64,000 nucleotides of DNA from positions 2,158,851 to 2,222,850 of the forward strand of contig NZ_JAVDXX010000001.1 in assembly GCF_031458175.1 (NCBI RefSeq), written 5' to 3'. Numbering within the stretch: position 1 is the first letter of the stretch; each line of letters starts with the position of its first letter. The DNA is from Pseudoglutamicibacter albus. Its GTDB lineage: Bacteria; Actinomycetota; Actinomycetes; Actinomycetales; Micrococcaceae. Position numbers and translations under genes: made by a program. The notes under the pieces were generated by a model. It was given only the letters and a program-made list of their open reading frames with translations. It had not been told where the DNA came from and made no database searches. Below are positions 62,175 through 64,000 of the stretch, one piece after another.

Positions 62175-62190
62175 CGTTCCACCGCGGCTT

Positions 62191-62295
62191 TTACTGAGGG
62201 CTATTTGATCCGTGGTTCCAAGCTGTCATTAGTTGCGCAAAAGTGCGGAGCTTGTTGTTTGCAAGTTGTGCTGCAATTTCTGCTGGTTTACTCAT
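62191..62295 (-). CDS. Small peptide gene heading the ABC exporter operon
   Basis: 34 codons, ATG 62295 to TAA 62191, with a strong ribosome-binding site (GAGGAG, 9 nt upstream). Begins MSKPAEIAAQLANNKLRTF and ends SNSPQ; mildly amphipathic, contains one Trp, no Cys, no signal peptide and no double-Gly leader. A promoter-like TTGACC lies about 80 bp upstream. The gene ends 16 bp before the helical-repeat gene, so it is translated as part of the operon. May be an exported or signalling peptide, a leader peptide regulating the operon, or a small protein partner. Confidence 0.6.
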   Translation of the reverse strand: MSKPAEIAAQLANNKLRTFAQLMTAWNHGSNSPQ

Positions 62296-62522
62296 TTGTA
62301 TTCTCCTCAAAGTTACTGCCACATAAATCGACTGTGCTATGTCTCACAGCGATAAGTAAATAGTTGCATAAGGGGCATCCCAGGTCAAGGTTTTATTGCC
62401 GTGGTTTGAGAAAAGTTGTCCGGCCCCTCGGGTAGACCCGAGGTAGCCTCCTTGGTTGTGCTGCCGTTGACGTGAATCTGAGCGTGGCGGGAATGAAAAG
62501 GAATGCCCGACGGTTGATGTAT

Positions 62523-62534
62523 TTGACACGTCAA
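62523..62534 (+). promoter_or_regulatory. Candidate operator before the flavin monooxygenase gene
   Basis: Inverted repeat TTGAC-AC-GTCAA, 43 bp before the start of the monooxygenase; the outer half GTTGACGT recurs at 62466-62473. A likely binding site for a dimeric regulator, which could also face the divergent exporter operon. Confidence 0.45.
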
Positions 62535-62576
62535 CAAAGTTCGGGGTTTGAACCCCGGCGCCTAGGAGAAGCCACC

Positions 62577-63740
62577 ATGGAATTCGGTATCTTCACCGTC
62601 GGAGACCTCACCCCGGACCCAACCACCGGCACAACCCAAACCGAGCACGAACGGCTCCGGTCCATCCAGAAATACGCAATCAAAGCCGAAGAAGTCGGCC
62701 TCGACTTCTTCGCACAAGGCGAGCACCACAACCCGCCCTTCGTCGTGTCATCACCAACCACCAACCTCGCCTACATCGCCGCGAAAACCGAACGCATCAA
62801 ACTCACCACCTCAACAACCCTCATCACCACCAACGATCCCGTCCTCATCGCAGAGGACTACACGATGCTGCAGCACGTCTCCGGCGGCCGCATCGACCTC
62901 ATGATGGGCCGCGGCAACACCGGCCCCGTCTACCCATGGTTCGGCAAAGACATCCGCCAAGGCATCCCACTCGCGATCGAGAACTACCACCTGCTGCGCA
63001 AACTCTTCCGCGAAGAAACCGTGAACTGGGAAGGGAAATTCCGCACACCACTACACGGCTTCACGCTCGCACCCCGCCCGCTCGACGACACCCCGCCGTT
63101 CGTATGGCACGGCTCCATCCGCTCCCCAGAAATCGCCGAACAAGCCGCTTTCTATGGCGACGGTTTCTTCCACAACAACATCTTCTGGAAAATGGAACAC
63201 ACCGCCTCCATGGTCCAGCTCTATCGCGAACGATACGAATACTACGGTCACGGCGGAGCCGAGCAAGCCATCGTAGGCCTGGGCGGCCACATCTTCGTAG
63301 GCGAAACCGAGAAGAAAGCCAAGGAGTTCTTCCGGCCATACTTCGATAACGCGCCGGTTTACGGGTACGGGCCGTCCCTTGAAGAGTTCACGCGGGATAC
63401 ACCGCTGACCGTCGGCACCGTGGAGCACGTGATCGAACGGACGCTCGGATTCGCCGATGCGGTGGGCGACTACCAGCGGCAAGGTTTCCTGATCGACCAC
63501 GCAGGCCTGCCGGAAGAGGTGGTCCTGGAGCAGATCGAGATCCTCGGCCGCGAGATCGTGCCCGTGCTCTGCCGCGAATTCGAGACGCGCCGCCCCGCCG
63601 GTGTTCCGTCCCGCGCGCCAAGCCACGAACAGCTCGCCGCCCTACCGAAGGATCATGACTACCACCAGGTGATCTCCTCGCCGGTGGCCCGCGCGGCGGA
63701 ATCTGCGAAGCGGGAACACGCGGCAGAGAATGACAGCTAG
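62577..63740 (+). CDS. LLM-class (luciferase-like) flavin-dependent oxidoreductase
   Basis: 387 residues. Starts MEFGIFTVGDLTPDPTTGTT, with EEVGLDFFAQGEHHNPPFVV, GGRIDLMMGRGNTGPVYPWF and a C-terminal region typical of the CE1758 family of actinobacterial LLM proteins. Uses reduced FMN. TAGGAGAA precedes the ATG; an upstream in-frame open stretch is non-coding leader. Paired with an FMN reductase, which would supply reduced flavin. Confidence 0.93.
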   Translation: MEFGIFTVGDLTPDPTTGTTQTEHERLRSIQKYAIKAEEVGLDFFAQGEHHNPPFVVSSPTTNLAYIAAKTERIKLTTSTTLITTNDPVLIAEDYTMLQHVSGGRIDLMMGRGNTGPVYPWFGKDIRQGIPLAIENYHLLRKLFREETVNWEGKFRTPLHGFTLAPRPLDDTPPFVWHGSIRSPEIAEQAAFYGDGFFHNNIFWKMEHTASMVQLYRERYEYYGHGGAEQAIVGLGGHIFVGETEKKAKEFFRPYFDNAPVYGYGPSLEEFTRDTPLTVGTVEHVIERTLGFADAVGDYQRQGFLIDHAGLPEEVVLEQIEILGREIVPVLCREFETRRPAGVPSRAPSHEQLAALPKDHDYHQVISSPVARAAESAKREHAAENDS

Positions 63741-63767
63741 GAAGACAGACGTGGCAGAGGAGGAGAC

Positions 63768-64000
63768 ATGGCACTGAAACTCGTTGCAGTAACAGCTGGG
63801 CTATCGCAGCCATCGAGCACCAGGCTTTTGACCGATCAGATCGTCAACGCCGTCCGCGCCGCGGTGACCGCGCGCGGCGAAGATGTTGAGGCGGAGGTCA
63901 TTGAGGTTCGTGAGATCGCCCAAGACCTCACGCAGTCGATGCTGACCGGCGCGATGCTGACGCCGAAGCTGGCTGAAGTTCGCGAAAAGCTTGCTGCGGC
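63768..64000 (+). CDS. NADPH-dependent FMN reductase (CE1759-type), partial
   Basis: The first 77 codons, running off the right edge. Begins MALKLVAVTAGLSQPSSTRL with the flavodoxin-like phosphate-binding loop. AGGAGGAG precedes the ATG, 27 bp after the monooxygenase stop. Supplies reduced flavin to the partner. Confidence 0.9.
   Translation, partial: MALKLVAVTAGLSQPSSTRLLTDQIVNAVRAAVTARGEDVEAEVIEVREIAQDLTQSMLTGAMLTPKLAEVREKLAA

Noticed and set aside
58491..62295. A known lanthipeptide or lactococcin-972-type bacteriocin cluster.
   Set aside because: No modification enzyme, no Cys/Ser-rich core peptide, no large associated membrane protein; only the exporter layout is shared.

Overview
The window is chromosomal DNA of a high-GC Gram-positive bacterium (Actinomycetota), most likely of the order Micrococcales. 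The supporting signs are a LAATG-type sortase motif, a Streptomyces-like PHO box, a PIG-style spread of actinobacterial conserved hypotheticals, DUF6318-type lipoproteins, an IS1249-type element, and a fused phosphotransacetylase next to acetate kinase. I cannot name the species.

Layout. 1-7.2 kb is phosphate and envelope transport: the end of a FUSC-family membrane protein, then pstSCAB behind a PHO box, facing the Pit-type phosphate transporter and its DUF47 partner. 7.5-24.5 kb is ordinary chromosome: a conserved hypothetical, tRNA-Lys, a coupled PLP enzyme / sugar-lactone oxidase pair, a secreted phosphatase-like protein with degenerate motifs, a 1209-residue sortase-anchored surface protein, DUF445, a glycerophosphodiesterase, a 2-hydroxyacid dehydrogenase, a two-cassette peptide ABC ATPase and ackA. 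24.6-31 kb holds pta, an AbiEi/DUF559-like protein, a thiamine-binding protein and a coupled pair made of a methyltransferase-acetyltransferase fusion and a spermidine-synthase-like protein. 31.4-34.7 kb holds two tandem pairs of lipoprotein (DUF6318-like) plus secreted PKD-like protein. A third pair and a broken fourth lipoprotein lie in opposite orientation at 49.6-51.8 kb, and a decayed lipoprotein copy lies at 46.7 kb. Between them are a purine permease, an SDR dehydrogenase, a universal stress protein, an NlpC/P60 wall hydrolase, nagB, a zincin, a Glu-Asp-Phe tRNA cluster, an IS with a truncated tandem copy of itself, and an AT-rich MFS efflux gene. 51.9-58.2 kb returns to housekeeping genes (xthA, acyl-CoA synthetase, nadE, pyrE). 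58.5-62.3 kb is an ABC-2 exporter operon headed by a previously unlisted 34-codon gene and a helical-repeat protein. The window ends in a flavin monooxygenase / FMN reductase pair.

Two features stand out. First, about 27 copies of a short dyad repeat (TTCGGCA-N7-TGCTGAA) lie almost only in intergenic space between 19.9 and 42.9 kb and at 58.2-58.5 kb. They are often in head-to-head pairs whose variable centres match each other, and they commonly abut stop codons. Second, the lipoprotein/PKD pairs share a constant translational overlap, near-identical 3' ends, a conserved leader hairpin covering the ribosome-binding site, and decayed relatives near the IS, which suggests an actively recombining surface-protein family. 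The small-ORF / helical-repeat / ABC exporter operon, whose ATPase appears to use an AUU start codon, is a candidate undescribed peptide-export or signalling unit.
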